A stretch of DNA of 11,018 nucleotides from Streptomyces sp. NRRL WC-3549 (GTDB lineage: Bacteria; Actinomycetota; Actinomycetes; Streptomycetales; Streptomycetaceae): assembly GCF_000721935.1 (NCBI RefSeq), contig NZ_KL585394.1, positions 328,442-339,459 on the forward strand, written 5' to 3'. Shown here piece by piece: positions 1-7,123 of this stretch (the first letter of the stretch is position 1; every line of letters begins with the position of its first letter). Under the pieces are notes generated by a model that saw only the letters and a program-made list of their open reading frames with translations, was not told the origin of the DNA and made no database searches. The position numbers and the translations under genes were made by a program.

Positions 1-101
1 CCGCCATGTATCCGCGGCTGGCGGACTTCCGGCGGCTGCGGGGGGAGCTGGACCCGGACGGCGCCTTCCGCTCGGACCTGTCCCGCCGGCTCGCCCTCTG
101 A
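1..101 (+). CDS. dprE1: DprE1-like FAD-linked oxidase, C-terminal fragment (5' end outside window)
   Basis: Only the last 32 residues are visible, read from the codon at position 3 to the TGA at 99-101. They begin AMYPRLADFRRL and end SDLSRRLAL. This resembles the C-terminus of DprE1 as I remember it from mycobacteria (MYPR near the start, then a DP..F.SD..RRL.L ending). DprE1 is the flavoenzyme that oxidises the 2'-OH of decaprenylphosphoryl-ribose to the 2'-keto sugar. The next gene, 42 bp downstream on the same strand, is a clear DprE2-type reductase, which is the enzyme for the following step, so the pair supports the call. The FAD-binding domain and substrate pocket lie outside the window, so another VAO-family sugar oxidase cannot be excluded. 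The polyprenyl chain length and the final product in this organism are unknown. Confidence 0.72.
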   Translation, partial: AMYPRLADFRRLRGELDPDGAFRSDLSRRLAL

Positions 102-143
102 CCCGCCCTCGCCGTCACGACCTCGTTCCCAGGAGCTCCCCCC

Positions 144-902
144 ATGAAGGACGCCTTCGGTGCCCCGCAGTCCCTGCTCGTCCTCGGCGGCACCTCGGAG
201 ATCGGCCTGGCCACCGCCCGGCGGCTGATCGCCCGCCGCACCCGTACGGTCCGGCTGGCCGGGCGCCCCTCCCCGGCCCTGGAACGGGCCGCCGCGGAGC
301 TGCGCGAACTGGGCGCCGACGTCCGTACGGTGGACTTCGACGCGCTCGACCCCGCCTCGCACGAGGAGGTGCTCGGCAAGGCCTTCAGCGACGGCGACAT
401 CGACATGGTGCTGCTGGCCTTCGGCGTCCTCGGCGACCAGGCGCGCGACGAGGAGGAACCGCTCTCCGCGGTCCAGGTGGCGCAGACCAACTACACCGGC
501 GCGGTCTCCGCCGGACTGGTGTGCGCCGGCGCGCTCCAGGCGCAGGGCCACGGCTCGCTGGTGGTGCTGTCCTCGGTGGCGGGCGAGCGGGCCCGCCGCG
601 CCGACTTCATCTACGGCTCCAGCAAGGCGGGCCTGGACGCGTTCGCCCAGGGCCTGGGCGACGCGCTGCACGGCACGGGGGTGCACGTGATGGTCGTGCG
701 CCCCGGCTTCGTACGCACCCGTATGACGGCGGGGCGGGAGGAGGCGCCGCTCGCGACGACGCCGGGCGCCGTCGCGGACGCGATCGTGACGGGGCTGCGG
801 CGCCGCTCCGAGACGGTGTGGGTGCCGGGCGCCCTGCGGGTGGTGATGTCCGCCCTGCGGCACGTGCCGCGCCCGCTGTTCAGGCGGCTGCCCGTGCGCT
901 AG
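144..902 (+). CDS. dprE2: Decaprenylphospho-erythro-pentofuranosid-2-ulose 2-reductase (SDR family, DprE2-like)
   Basis: This 252-residue short-chain dehydrogenase/reductase is expected to reduce the 2'-keto polyprenylphosphoryl pentose made by DprE1, giving the arabinofuranose donor with NAD(P)H. The cofactor loop is GGTSEIG at residues 15-21, a DprE2-style variant of the classical TGxxxGxG. DFDALD is at 64-69, AFGVLGD at 92-98, the Ser pair at 143-144, and the catalytic YxxxK is Tyr157-Gly-Ser-Ser-Lys161. RPGFVRTRM at 186-194 and a FRRLPV ending also match the mycobacterial protein as I recall it. The ATG at 144 has AGGAG at 131-135, 8 nt upstream. Length is normal for the family. It follows the dprE1-like gene and probably shares its transcript. 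The stop (TAG) lies 16 bp from the stop of the convergent downstream gene. The enzyme family is secure; the physiological product in an organism without arabinogalactan is inference. Confidence 0.88.
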   Translation: MKDAFGAPQSLLVLGGTSEIGLATARRLIARRTRTVRLAGRPSPALERAAAELRELGADVRTVDFDALDPASHEEVLGKAFSDGDIDMVLLAFGVLGDQARDEEEPLSAVQVAQTNYTGAVSAGLVCAGALQAQGHGSLVVLSSVAGERARRADFIYGSSKAGLDAFAQGLGDALHGTGVHVMVVRPGFVRTRMTAGREEAPLATTPGAVADAIVTGLRRRSETVWVPGALRVVMSALRHVPRPLFRRLPVR

Positions 903-918
903 CGGACCGCCGGCCGGG

Positions 919-1509
919 TCAGGGCTGGAGCGAGGGCTGGTCCACGGACCAGCCGCCCTGGACCGGCACCGCGGGCGCACCGCCGCCGCCGCCGAACGGG
1001 AACTCCCGGATCTTGCGCCAGACGGCGTCCGTGCCCTGCTCGTACAGCGCGAAGGAGCCGCAGGTCCAGGCGGCCTCGTAGGAGGAGAGCTCCTCGTACG
1101 CGCGGTCCATGGCCTCCTCCGCGATGCCGTGCGCCACGGTCACGTGCGGGTGGTACGGGAACTGGAGCTCGCGCACCAGCGGCCCCGAGGGCTCCCGGAC
1201 CCGCTTCTGCAGCCACGAGCAGGCCGAGGCCCCCTCGACGACCTGGACGAAGACGACCGGTGAGAGCGGCCGGAAGGTGCCGGTGCCGGAGAGCCGCATC
1301 GGGAACGGGCGGCCCGCCGTGGCGATCTGGGCGAGGTGCGCCTCGACCGCCGGCAGGACGGCCGCCTCGGCCTCGGTCGGCGGGAGGAGGGTGACGTGGG
1401 TGGGAATGCCGTAGGCGGCAGGGTCCCCGAAGCTCGCGCGCCGCTCCTGGAGCAGGCTGCCGTAGGGCTCCGGGACCGCGATCGAAACGCCAAGCGTTAC
1501 GGTCCCCAC
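919..1509 (-). CDS. 2'-5' RNA ligase / 2H phosphoesterase family protein (LigT/ThpR-like)
   Basis: A 196-residue protein with the two HxT signatures of 2H phosphoesterases: His38-Val-Thr40 (THVTLLPP) and His122-Val-Thr124 (HPHVTVAHG). In this family the paired histidines act on 2',3'-cyclic phosphate or 2'-5' phosphodiester bonds in RNA or nucleotides; the real substrate here is unknown. I chose the GTG start at 1509 because GAGGAG lies about 7 nt upstream and the protein then begins MGTVTLGVSIAVPEPYG, an ordinary start. Longer readings to 1578 run back through a hairpin and look non-coding. The last 25 residues are low in complexity (GGGGG at 173-177, then a Pro/Gly tail) and contain a perfect inverted repeat at DNA level. 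The gene lies 124 bp downstream of trpS on the same strand, with a hairpin between them, so it probably has its own expression signals. It converges on dprE2. Confidence 0.85.
   Translation of the reverse strand: MGTVTLGVSIAVPEPYGSLLQERRASFGDPAAYGIPTHVTLLPPTEAEAAVLPAVEAHLAQIATAGRPFPMRLSGTGTFRPLSPVVFVQVVEGASACSWLQKRVREPSGPLVRELQFPYHPHVTVAHGIAEEAMDRAYEELSSYEAAWTCGSFALYEQGTDAVWRKIREFPFGGGGGAPAVPVQGGWSVDQPSLQP
935..954. terminator. Perfect inverted repeat at the convergent gene ends, possible bidirectional terminator
   Basis: Two 9-bp arms, GGCTGGTCC (935-943) and GGACCAGCC (946-954), are separated by only 2 nt. The repeat starts 33 bp after the dprE2 stop and lies inside the last codons (about 185-191) of the convergent 2H phosphoesterase gene. 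It has no U-tract, as is usual for GC-rich actinobacterial hairpins. The terminator role is inferred from position and stem strength; it could be a chance outcome of coding sequence. Confidence 0.4.
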
Positions 1510-1554
1510 ATCGTTCTCCTCTGTGTCGATGGCCGGTTCTCGACCCTGCCGGGT

Positions 1555-1599
1555 GCCACACCGGACGTCGGCCGTCACTCGTGCCGACGCCAGTGTGGC
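1555..1599 (-). terminator. Long hairpin downstream of trpS, likely terminator
   Basis: On the minus strand a near-perfect stem forms between 1583-1599 and 1555-1572: ten outer pairs with one G-U, then seven inner pairs (CGTCGGC with GCCGACG), one bulged base at 1565 and a 10-nt loop. It begins 35 bp after the trpS stop and ends 45 bp before the GTG of the next gene. The position suits termination of trpS transcription. A structured leader for the downstream gene is the alternative reading. Confidence 0.55.
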
Positions 1600-1633
1600 C
1601 CTTCGGGCAGTGATCTCGCCAGGGTCCTTGGAC

Positions 1634-2659
<1,026 letters not shown>

Positions 2660-2849
2660 TCAGGTGCGCGGGCGATCTCCGGCAGCCGGTGGGGAGGACG
2701 TGAGCGCGCGCGGCGCGTACCCGGGCGCACGCGGACGCCCGCGCGTGGGCCGGGGCACGCCGTGCCCGTGAAGGTTTCCCGGTCCGGGATCCGACCGACG
2801 ATACAAAGTGGGCACACCCCGCCCGCCCCGCACGACGAACGGAGATCCC

Positions 2850-4055
2850 GTGTCGCTCACGGAGAAAGCCCTCGCCTCCGCCGAGGCGCACAGCGCGCAC
2901 AACTACCATCCCCTGCCGGTCGTCGTCGCGACCGCGGACGGCGCCTGGATGACCGACGTGGAGGGCCGGCGGTACCTCGACCTGCTGGCCGGCTACTCGG
3001 CGCTCAACTTCGGCCACGGCAACCGGCGTCTGCTGGACGCCGCCCGGGCCCAGTTGGAGCGGGTGACCCTCACCTCACGCGCCTTCCACCACGACCGTTT
3101 CGCCGACTTCTGCGCTCAGCTGGCCGAGCTGTGCGGCATGGAGGCGGTCCTGCCCATGAACACCGGGGCGGAGGCCGTGGAGACGGCCGTGAAGACCGCC
3201 CGCAAGTGGGGCTACCGCGTCAAGGGCGTCCCGGACGGCATGGCCGAGATCATCGTCGCCGCCGGCAACTTCCACGGCCGGACGACCACCGTCGTCAGCT
3301 TCTCCACGGATCCGGAGGCGCGTGCCGACTACGGGCCGTACACCCCGGGGTTCCGGATCGTGCCGTACGGGGACCTGACCGCGCTCGCCGGGGCGATGAC
3401 CGGGAACACGGTCGCGGTGCTGCTGGAACCGATCCAGGGGGAGGCCGGGGTCCTGGTGCCGCCGCCGGGCTACCTGGCCGGGGTGCGGCGGCTGACCCGG
3501 GAGCGGAACGTGCTCTTCGTGGCCGACGAGATCCAGTCGGGGCTCGGCCGCACCGGCCGGACCTTCGCCCTCGAGCACGAGGGGGTCGTCCCGGACGTGT
3601 ACCTCCTGGGCAAGGCGCTGGGCGGCGGGGTCGTACCGGTGTCGGCGGTCGTCTCCTCCGCCGAGGTGCTGGGGGTGTTCCGGCCAGGGGAGCACGGGTC
3701 GACGTTCGGCGGGAACCCGCTCGCCTGCGCGGTCGCGCTGGAGGTGATCGCCATGCTGCGCACCGGTGAGTACCAGGAGCGGGCGGCCGAGCTGGGCGAC
3801 CACCTGCACCGCGAGCTGGGGCTGCTGGCCGGCGGCGACGCGGTGACGGCGGTCCGGGGGCGTGGTCTGTGGGCGGGGATCGACGTCGCCCCGCGGATCG
3901 GGACGGGCCGGGAGATCTCCGAGCGGCTGATGGAGCGCGGTGTCCTGGTCAAGGACACCCACGGCTCCACCATCCGAATCGCCCCGCCCCTGGTCATCAC
4001 CGAGGAGGACCTGGACTGGGGCCTGGACCAGCTCGGTGCCGTGCTGGCCGGCTGA
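2850..4055 (+). CDS. rocD: Ornithine--oxo-acid aminotransferase
   Basis: This 401-residue PLP-dependent class III aminotransferase moves the delta-amino group of ornithine to 2-oxoglutarate, giving glutamate-5-semialdehyde, a step in arginine/ornithine breakdown and proline synthesis. PLP contacts seen are NTGAEAVE (104-111), Asp226 in ADEIQSG, and the Schiff-base Lys255 in GKALGGG. The ornithine-specific features are also present: HNYHPLPV with Tyr19, AGYSALNFGHG with Tyr49, and EPIQGEAG with Glu198. These align at a near-constant offset with the human OAT residues Tyr55, Tyr85 and Glu235 as I remember them, which separates this enzyme from acetylornithine or GABA aminotransferases. The GTG at 2850 is preferred over an upstream ATG at 2808 because GGAG lies at 2841-2844 and the protein then starts cleanly. 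No other arginine-catabolism gene is adjacent in the window. The 3' end abuts a GGGGCC repeat. Confidence 0.93.
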   Translation: MSLTEKALASAEAHSAHNYHPLPVVVATADGAWMTDVEGRRYLDLLAGYSALNFGHGNRRLLDAARAQLERVTLTSRAFHHDRFADFCAQLAELCGMEAVLPMNTGAEAVETAVKTARKWGYRVKGVPDGMAEIIVAAGNFHGRTTTVVSFSTDPEARADYGPYTPGFRIVPYGDLTALAGAMTGNTVAVLLEPIQGEAGVLVPPPGYLAGVRRLTRERNVLFVADEIQSGLGRTGRTFALEHEGVVPDVYLLGKALGGGVVPVSAVVSSAEVLGVFRPGEHGSTFGGNPLACAVALEVIAMLRTGEYQERAAELGDHLHRELGLLAGGDAVTAVRGRGLWAGIDVAPRIGTGREISERLMERGVLVKDTHGSTIRIAPPLVITEEDLDWGLDQLGAVLAG

Positions 4056-4084
4056 CCGGGGCCGGGGCCGGGGCCGGGGCCGGG
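4056..4084. repeat. CCGGGG hexanucleotide tandem repeat filling a convergent intergenic gap
   Basis: Directly after the rocD TGA, CCGGGG is repeated four times without error (4056-4079), followed by CCGGG (4080-4084) and one C before the stop of the convergent ligase gene at 4086. The plus strand carries four G4 runs plus a G3 run separated by CC, a pattern able to form a G-quadruplex; CCGG within each unit also allows hairpins. It may act as a transcription roadblock between the converging genes. The repeat is seen directly; the function is inference. Confidence 0.9.
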
Positions 4085-4085
4085 C

Positions 4086-5273
4086 TCAGAGGACGACGTG
4101 GGGCAGGAAGCGGGCGTACTCGTCCGTGACCGGCCCCGCCGACTCCCGGATCCCGAGCCCCGCGGCCTCGTCCTCCACCACCCAGGCGCCGAGGACCACG
4201 CGGTTGCCGTCGAAGTCGGGCAGCGGGGCGAGCTCCTGGTAGCAGCACGCCTCCTCGCGCGGCACCGGACCGCTGCCCGGCCCGTGCAGGGTGACCCCGG
4301 CGCCCTCGCGGCCGAGCAGCGGTTTGGCGGCCCACCCCGGCCCCTGGGGGCCGGCGAGTCGGCGGGGGCCGTCGAGGTAGGACGGGAGCAGGTTGGGGTG
4401 CCCCGGATAGAGCTCCCAGAGGACGGCCAGCAGCGCCTTGTTGGAGAGCAGCATCTTCCAGGCGGGTTCGATCCAGCAGGTGGTGCCGGTACCGCCCCCG
4501 TTGTCGAGGGTCTCCAGCACGTGCGGGCCGAAGCGGTCGGTGGCCAGCCACTCCCAGGGGTAGAGCTTGAAGCAGCTGCGGATGAAGCGGAGCCGGTCGT
4601 CGACGAAGCGGCCGGCCAGCCGGTCCCAGCCGATGCCCTCGACGGAGAGCGCCTCGGTCTCGACGCCGGCCTGTTCGGCCGTCTCCCGCAGGTAGGCGAC
4701 CGTCATCAGGTCCTCGCCGCTCTCGTCGCCGTCGGAGTGGGCGAAGTGCAGGGGCCCCGGCGGCAGCAGGGCCGCCTGCCGCTTCCAGGCCCCGACGAGG
4801 CGTTCGTGCAGGGAGTTCCACTGGTCGGCGCCGGGGAAGCGGTCCTCCATCCAGAACCACTGGGCACTCGCGGCCTCCACCAGCGAGGTGGGGGTGTCGG
4901 CGTTGTACTCCAGCATCTTCGCCGGGCCCCGGCCGTCGTAGTGGAGGTCGAACCTCCCGTACAGGGAGGGCAGTTCGGCACGGCGCCGCCAGGACTCGGC
5001 GATCAGGCCGGCCAGCCGGGGGTCGGTGACGCCGAGATCGGCGAAACGATTCTTCTCCACGATGTGCGCGGCGGCGGCCAGACACATCGCGTGCAGTTCC
5101 CCGACGACCTCCTCCAGGGCCTCGACCTCGGCCGGCGTGAAGGCGTAGTACGCGCTCTCGTCCCAGTAGGGCCGCAGCGATCCGTCCGGGTAGCGGGTCA
5201 GGGGGTACACCAGTCCCTGTCGCTCGACGGTCTCCTGCCAGCCGGGGCGCGGCTCGATGGTGTGGCGCTCCAC
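4086..5273 (-). CDS. Glutathionylspermidine synthase family ATP-grasp ligase (YgiC/YjfC-like)
   Basis: A 395-residue protein of the glutathionylspermidine-synthase C-terminal fold, an ATP-grasp family that forms amide bonds through an acyl-phosphate. Family stretches are GRFDLHYDG (106-114), MLEYNADTPTSLVEA (120-134, the metal/ATP-binding core), WIEPAWKMLLSNKALL (267-282) and KPLLGREGAGV (317-327). It lacks the N-terminal CHAP amidase of E. coli Gss (about 619 residues) and so matches the stand-alone E. coli YgiC/YjfC type. The GTG at 5273 is chosen because the protein then begins MERHTIEPRPGW and the start sits 5 bp after the stop of the upstream lipoprotein gene; reading further upstream enters that gene out of frame. 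The two genes are almost certainly cotranscribed and translationally coupled. Streptomycetes use mycothiol rather than glutathione, so literal glutathionylspermidine synthesis is unlikely. Peptide or polyamine ligation to another substrate is more plausible, but unproven. Confidence 0.9.
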   Translation of the reverse strand: MERHTIEPRPGWQETVERQGLVYPLTRYPDGSLRPYWDESAYYAFTPAEVEALEEVVGELHAMCLAAAAHIVEKNRFADLGVTDPRLAGLIAESWRRRAELPSLYGRFDLHYDGRGPAKMLEYNADTPTSLVEAASAQWFWMEDRFPGADQWNSLHERLVGAWKRQAALLPPGPLHFAHSDGDESGEDLMTVAYLRETAEQAGVETEALSVEGIGWDRLAGRFVDDRLRFIRSCFKLYPWEWLATDRFGPHVLETLDNGGGTGTTCWIEPAWKMLLSNKALLAVLWELYPGHPNLLPSYLDGPRRLAGPQGPGWAAKPLLGREGAGVTLHGPGSGPVPREEACCYQELAPLPDFDGNRVVLGAWVVEDEAAGLGIRESAGPVTDEYARFLPHVVL

Positions 5274-5278
5274 GGTGC

Positions 5279-5554
5279 TCAGCCACCGCCCGTACCGGAG
5301 CAGCCGAAACCGCCGCGGTCCACGGCGGACTTGTCGAAACTGCCGCCGGAGTAGGAGCCGTTCTTGCTGCTGCCGCCGTAGTAGTACGAGCCGTTGCCGT
5401 TCTTGTTGCTGCACTCGTAACCGGGCAGCTTCTCGCGGGTCACCGGGTCCACGCACCGCCGGTCCGGTTCCGATCCACACGAGGTGATCGTCACCGCGAG
5501 CAGTCCCATACCGCCGAGGATCACGGTGCTCGACCTCAGTCTGCGCCTGGCCAT
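5279..5554 (-). CDS. Small secreted lipoprotein with a Gly/Ser/Tyr-rich tail (YgiB-like position)
   Basis: A 91-residue product. The N-terminus MARRRLRSST is basic, followed by a hydrophobic segment (residues 11-24) and the lipobox ITSC with Cys26 as the lipidation site, so the mature part should be anchored outside the membrane with about 65 residues. That part has three further cysteines (34, 48, 85), two imperfect repeats (51-62 KNGNGSYYYGGS and 64-72 KNGSYSGGS) and a RGGFG motif at 80-84 before a tail ending GTGGG. The ATG at 5554 has GGGGGAG with an 8-nt spacing. The stop lies 5 bp before the ATP-grasp ligase start. This order mirrors the E. coli ygiB-ygiC and yjfM/yjfC neighbourhoods, where a DUF1190 lipoprotein-like gene precedes the ligase. 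I infer a partner or substrate of the ligase. I cannot confirm DUF1190 membership by eye. Confidence 0.82.
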   Translation of the reverse strand: MARRRLRSSTVILGGMGLLAVTITSCGSEPDRRCVDPVTREKLPGYECSNKNGNGSYYYGGSSKNGSYSGGSFDKSAVDRGGFGCSGTGGG

Positions 5555-5615
5555 GTGCTGTTCTCCCCCGTCACCGTCGCGAAGTGGCCGCCGCCCCCGG
5601 CGGCCCCCGCGTCCC

Positions 5616-5644
5616 AGGGTAGGTCTCCGGCCTCTTCGGCTGAA
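5616..5644 (-). promoter_or_regulatory. Candidate promoter of the lipoprotein-ligase operon
   Basis: On the minus strand TTCAGC (5644-5639) and TACCCT (5621-5616, fitting the actinobacterial TAnnnT -10) are separated by 17 bp. This predicts a transcript start near 5609 and a leader of about 55 nt before the ATG at 5554. The -35 match is weak. It lies in the 125-bp gap between the regulator stop and the lipoprotein start. Confidence 0.33.
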
Positions 5645-5679
5645 CCCGCCGTCCCCCGCTTTCTGCGGTCCCGGCGCCC

Positions 5680-7083
5680 TCAGGGCAGCACCCGGCACAG
5701 CGCGTCCAGGGCACCCGCCCAGGCGCTCTCGGCCGGCGAGCCGTAGCCGATGACCAGTCCCTCGGGGCCGGATGCCAGGTCCGGGTGCCGGAAGCGGCTC
5801 AGCCCCTGCACGGCGAGCCCCTGCCAGGTGGCCGCCTGCACCACCGACCGCTCGGTGCCCGGCGGGAGTTCGAGTACGGCGTGCAGCCCGGCCGCGATGC
5901 CGCTCACCCGGACGTCCGGCGCCCGCTCCGCCAGCGCGGCCACGAGCGCGTCGCGGCGGCGCCGGTAGCGCAGCCGCATGGAGCGCACATGCCGGTCGTA
6001 CGCCCCCGACGCGATGAACTCGGCGAGCGTCAGCTGGTCCGGTGAGGCCGGCATCCACTCGGCGCCGCCCTTCGCCTCCAGGACCTCCGCCACCCACTGC
6101 TCCGGCAGCACCATCCAGGCCAGCCGCAACCCCGGGGCGAGGGACTTGCTGGCGGTACCGAGGTAGACCACACGCTCCGGGTCGAGCCCCTGGAGCGCGC
6201 CGACCGGCTGCCGGTCGTAGCGGAACTCCCCGTCGTAGTCGTCCTCCAGGATCAGCCCGGAACGGGACCGCGCCCAGTCGACCGCCGCGGCCCGCCGGTC
6301 GGCGTGCAGCGGAACCCCGGTCGGGAACTGGTGCGCGGGGGTCATCAGGACCGCGCCGGCCCCCCGCATCCCGGCGAGCTCCTCCGTCCTGGCCCCGAGC
6401 CCGTCCACCGGCAGGGGCGGGGTGCGCAGTCCCGCCCCGGTCAGCAGGTCCCGGTGGATGTCCAGCCCGTAGGACTCGACGGCCGCCTCCCGCACCCCGC
6501 GCCGGCGCAACACTCTCCCCAGCAGCGACAGTCCGTGGACGAACCCGGCGCACACGACGATGCGTTCCGGCGCCGCGTACACGCCACGGGCCCGCGCCAG
6601 GTACTCCGCCAGTACGGTGCGCAGTTCGACGCGCCCCTGGGGGTCGCCGTAGCCGAAGGCCTCGTGGGGGGCGTCGGTGAGGGCGCGACGGGCGGCCTTC
6701 AGCCACTCCGCACGGGGGAAGCCGGAGAGGTCGGGCGATCCGGGGAGCAGGTTGTGGACGGGCCGCCGCCGTACCCGCGGGGCCGGGGCCGTCCCCGCCC
6801 CGGAGCGGCGTGCGACCGGCGCGCGCCGGGCCACCCTCGTCCCGGACCCCTGCCGTGCCGTGAGCCAGCCCTCGGCGACCAGGTCCGCGTAGGCGTCGGC
6901 GACGGTGTTGCGGGCCGTTCCCAGGTCGGCGGCGAGCGTCCGGGACGAGGGGAGCCGGGTGCCGGGGGGCAGCCGCCCCGACCGGACGGCCTCCCGCAGC
7001 GCGGCCGTCAGCCCGCTGCGGAGCCCGGGCCCGACCGGTTCGATGTGCAGATCGGCACCGAAAGCGGCCCACGAATCCGTCAT
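5680..7083 (-). CDS. MocR/PdxR-family transcriptional regulator (GntR HTH plus aminotransferase domain)
   Basis: A 467-residue two-domain regulator. Residues about 18-80 form a GntR winged helix-turn-helix (SGRLPPGTRLPSSRTLAADLG, then RNTVADAYADLVAEGWL and RQGSGTRV). After a basic, Ala/Pro-rich linker (about 85-110) comes a fold-type I aminotransferase domain (about 111-467) with TPAHQFPTG (248-256), EDDYDGEFRY (280-289) and the PLP lysine Lys313 in GTASKSLAPGLR. Family members use PLP or a PLP adduct as effector rather than catalysing transamination; PdxR types control pdxST, which is absent here. The regulator is divergent from, and 47 bp away from, an AhpD-like / ICL-PEPM operon, its likely target. 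No Shine-Dalgarno precedes the ATG; a TATGGT box ends 8 nt before it, which suggests a leaderless transcript. The effector is unknown. Confidence 0.92.
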   Translation of the reverse strand: MTDSWAAFGADLHIEPVGPGLRSGLTAALREAVRSGRLPPGTRLPSSRTLAADLGTARNTVADAYADLVAEGWLTARQGSGTRVARRAPVARRSGAGTAPAPRVRRRPVHNLLPGSPDLSGFPRAEWLKAARRALTDAPHEAFGYGDPQGRVELRTVLAEYLARARGVYAAPERIVVCAGFVHGLSLLGRVLRRRGVREAAVESYGLDIHRDLLTGAGLRTPPLPVDGLGARTEELAGMRGAGAVLMTPAHQFPTGVPLHADRRAAAVDWARSRSGLILEDDYDGEFRYDRQPVGALQGLDPERVVYLGTASKSLAPGLRLAWMVLPEQWVAEVLEAKGGAEWMPASPDQLTLAEFIASGAYDRHVRSMRLRYRRRRDALVAALAERAPDVRVSGIAAGLHAVLELPPGTERSVVQAATWQGLAVQGLSRFRHPDLASGPEGLVIGYGSPAESAWAGALDALCRVLP

Positions 7084-7087
7084 GGAA

Positions 7088-7096
7088 ATGGACCAT
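7088..7096. promoter_or_regulatory. Candidate MocR operator (ATGG-A-CCAT palindrome)
   Basis: ATGGACCAT is a perfect inverted repeat about one central base, in the 47-bp gap between the regulator and its divergent neighbour. It overlaps the proposed -10 box of the regulator (7092-7097) and lies close to where the -35 of the plus-strand operon should be. That geometry suits autorepression together with activation of the operon. An 8-bp direct repeat, ACCGGCGC at 7097-7104 and 7108-7115, is spaced 11 bp, about one helical turn, and may be part of the site. Confidence 0.4.
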
Positions 7097-7097
7097 A
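7092..7097 (-). promoter_or_regulatory. -10 box (TATGGT) of the MocR gene, leaderless arrangement
   Basis: TATGGT on the minus strand fits TAnnnT and is followed by 8 nt and then the ATG at 7083. This is the spacing expected if transcription starts at or next to the start codon. No good -35 hexamer was found 17-18 bp upstream. Confidence 0.42.
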
Positions 7098-7117
7098 CCG
7101 GCGCGCCACCGGCGCCG

Positions 7118-7123
7118 TAGCGT
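7118..7123 (+). promoter_or_regulatory. -10 box (TAGCGT) of the AhpD-like operon, leaderless arrangement
   Basis: TAGCGT fits TAnnnT and is followed by exactly 7 nt and the ATG at 7131; no Shine-Dalgarno is present. The expected -35 region (about 7095-7100) has no TTGAC-like hexamer, which suggests dependence on an activator. The palindrome at 7088-7096 lies at its edge. Confidence 0.5.

Noticed and set aside
2752..2768. GGGCAC-GCC-GTGCCC hairpin in the trpS-rocD gap
   Set aside because: A six-pair stem in a divergent promoter region of very high GC is expected by chance; a terminator is not needed there.
5274..5480. Upstream extension of the ATP-grasp ligase to an ATG at 5480
   Set aside because: The extra residues are Arg/Gln/Leu-rich and are an out-of-frame reading of the lipoprotein gene; the GTG at 5273 fits the family N-terminus.
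5680..7083. Calling the regulator PdxR
   Set aside because: The domain layout fits, but no pdxS/pdxT genes are adjacent and the likely target is a different operon, so a gene symbol would overstate the evidence.
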